From the NCBI GenBank assembly GCA_008921705.1, contig VFFE01006564.1, forward strand, positions 81,173-145,172: a stretch of 64,000 nucleotides of DNA, written 5' to 3'. How positions within the stretch are numbered: the stretch's first letter is position 1; each line of letters starts with the position of its first letter. Origin of the DNA: Burhinus oedicnemus. Lineage: Eukaryota > Chordata > Aves > Charadriiformes > Burhinidae. Shown here piece after piece: positions 62,776 through 64,000 of the stretch. The notes beneath the pieces were generated by a model that ran no database searches, was not told the origin of the DNA, and saw nothing but the letters and a program-made list of their open reading frames with translations. The position numbers were made by a program, and so were the translations under genes.

Positions 62776-63936
62776 GGAAAGAAATCACTAGAACTGTTAC
62801 CAGGAACAACGTTAGCCCTCAGTAAGCCAGGCTGTGAATTTCCAGCACTCACATACTAAGAATTCTGTAGCACGTGGCCACACTCTGCCCAGCCACCCCC
62901 TGCAAAGTAGGGTCAGTTCCATTACATTTAATGATTACTGAAGGCTTATCTATCTGAATGAACTTGTGAGGCAGATGAGGTAAACTGCATTAAGCCCCAT
63001 TGTGTTCAGAATTAAAGCAGCCTTAATTCAATTCAGCTTACTTTCCTTCCAAAAAGAATGACTCCAAATCAGATTAAGGTTGCTTTTATACTGCAACAGA
63101 ATGTCCATGCTGGGCTTTAAAGCAGTTTAACAAATCTACTTTAAATGCACACCTTTCATTAATTCGGATTAGCCTTCCTGAAGTCCCCAGTGGAGATAAG
63201 GCTTAAGAGACTCCATGCAGGGAACCTGCGTGGGTTTGCTAGGATGCCGTGAACTCACACCCTGGCTTACTGCATGCTAACTTCCTCTTGAAGACAAGTA
63301 AATCCAGTTCACTGTCTCTAACGGAGCTGCCACACAGAGGATTTGAGCTCTTGGCAGTCTGGCAGCAACCTCTCAGTTCTGTGAAGGAAGGGCATACAGA
63401 GCCTTTCATTTTCACTCTCCTCCTTGCTCCTCTGCCTGTTCCCTAGTGCTCTAGAGCTAAGTATGGTAGGACCAGATGGGAAATTTTGGCAGTGATACCA
63501 GCCTATGGGATTCCTGCCCACTGCCTCTCCACTTCATTCCTGCCTCTGCACTGCAGTGCACTGCTGCCTTGCGCACGGCAAGTAAGTTCCCTCATCCCCT
63601 TCACTGAGTGGATGAAGAAAAAGCTGTATGGGGGCAACTAAGAACCCAAGAGAGGCATAGAGCAGCGGCTGGTAAAGGAGGCTTGGGTCGTGACTCCTTA
63701 TGCTGGAATAGCTGCCTCGCCTCGTCTAACTCCAGCCCAACAAAGACTGCCATATCTACTGGTTTCTCTGTCCAGCATAACATGGACATCGCTTCTGGGA
63801 GGTCCATTCCAAATGAATGACGGTCTCTTGACTCTTTTAGAGATGCACTAAATTGGCCACCAGCTCATTTCCAGTCTTCTTCCACTGACATAAACAACCC
63901 CATTGAGCTCATGTGTGGCAAAAAGAAACATATGCC
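62776..63936. other. unique sequence
   Basis: No gene or mobile element was recognised. Confidence 0.5.
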
Positions 63937-64000
63937 AAAAGAAAAAAAAAACAAAGAAAAGAAGGAAGGAAGGAAGGAAGGAAGGAAGGAAGGAAGGAAG
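63937..64000. repeat. A-rich tract and (GAAG)n microsatellite
   Basis: An A-rich stretch leads into ten GAAG units from 63961 to the window edge, so the full array length is unknown. It is a pure purine run on this strand. Confidence 0.95.

Noticed and set aside
1..64000. CRISPR arrays, operons, prokaryotic mobile systems
   Set aside because: The composition, CR1 and LTR content are those of a vertebrate nuclear genome. No regularly spaced repeats were seen.

Overview
This window reads as non-coding nuclear DNA from a bird. Two repeat signatures support this. First, there are many CR1 LINE fragments on both strands, with the avian CR1 3' end (GGTTGGACTAGATGATCT-like, then TTCCAACCCAAA and ATTCTATGAT). 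Second, there are three LTRs with avian endogenous-retrovirus architecture, one of them starting TGTCCTGGTTT and one ending AAACCACGACA. The CR1 copies resemble those common outside the chicken lineage, but no species can be named from the sequence. I recognise no complete protein-coding gene, tRNA, rRNA or CpG-island promoter. The window is best described as intergenic or intronic DNA.

Layout. Positions 1-12.6 kb are mostly unique AT-rich sequence with an ancient amniote CR1 relic near 9.3 kb. Positions 12.6-14.1 kb hold a broken plus-strand CR1 that appears to carry an insertion. A perfect 88-bp tandem duplication lies at 15.18-15.35 kb. Near 18.8-19.7 kb a solo LTR (19183-19650) sits next to CR1 3' sequence. 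Older CR1 pieces lie at 21.6, 30.2 and 31.2 kb. At 26.56-26.82 kb on the minus strand is the best candidate coding exon: a good splice acceptor, 86 codons, a stop, and AATAAAATAAA about 200 bp downstream. Its peptide weakly resembles the C-terminal part of GNPAT-type acyltransferases.

Positions 32.36-33.75 kb hold a decayed minus-strand CR1. The clearest structure is at 38.56-40.75 kb. There a plus-strand CR1 with a destroyed catalytic motif is split by a younger minus-strand CR1 that still carries a 324-codon open frame. A solo LTR at 43055-43686 (minus) has a 5-bp target duplication GGCAT, and a second LTR (plus) ends at 44827 against an old CR1. Positions 46.6-50.0 kb hold a relic DNA transposon, a 33-T run, a 27-bp duplication and a palindromic ancient repeat. 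Another CR1 3' end is at 50.62-51.07 kb. The rest is unique sequence with short tandem repeats, ending in a (GAAG)n microsatellite that runs off the window.

I did not find a convincing undescribed biological system. The observations most worth checking are the candidate exon at 26.6 kb, the nested CR1 pair, the perfect 88-bp duplication and the conserved-looking AT-rich blocks.
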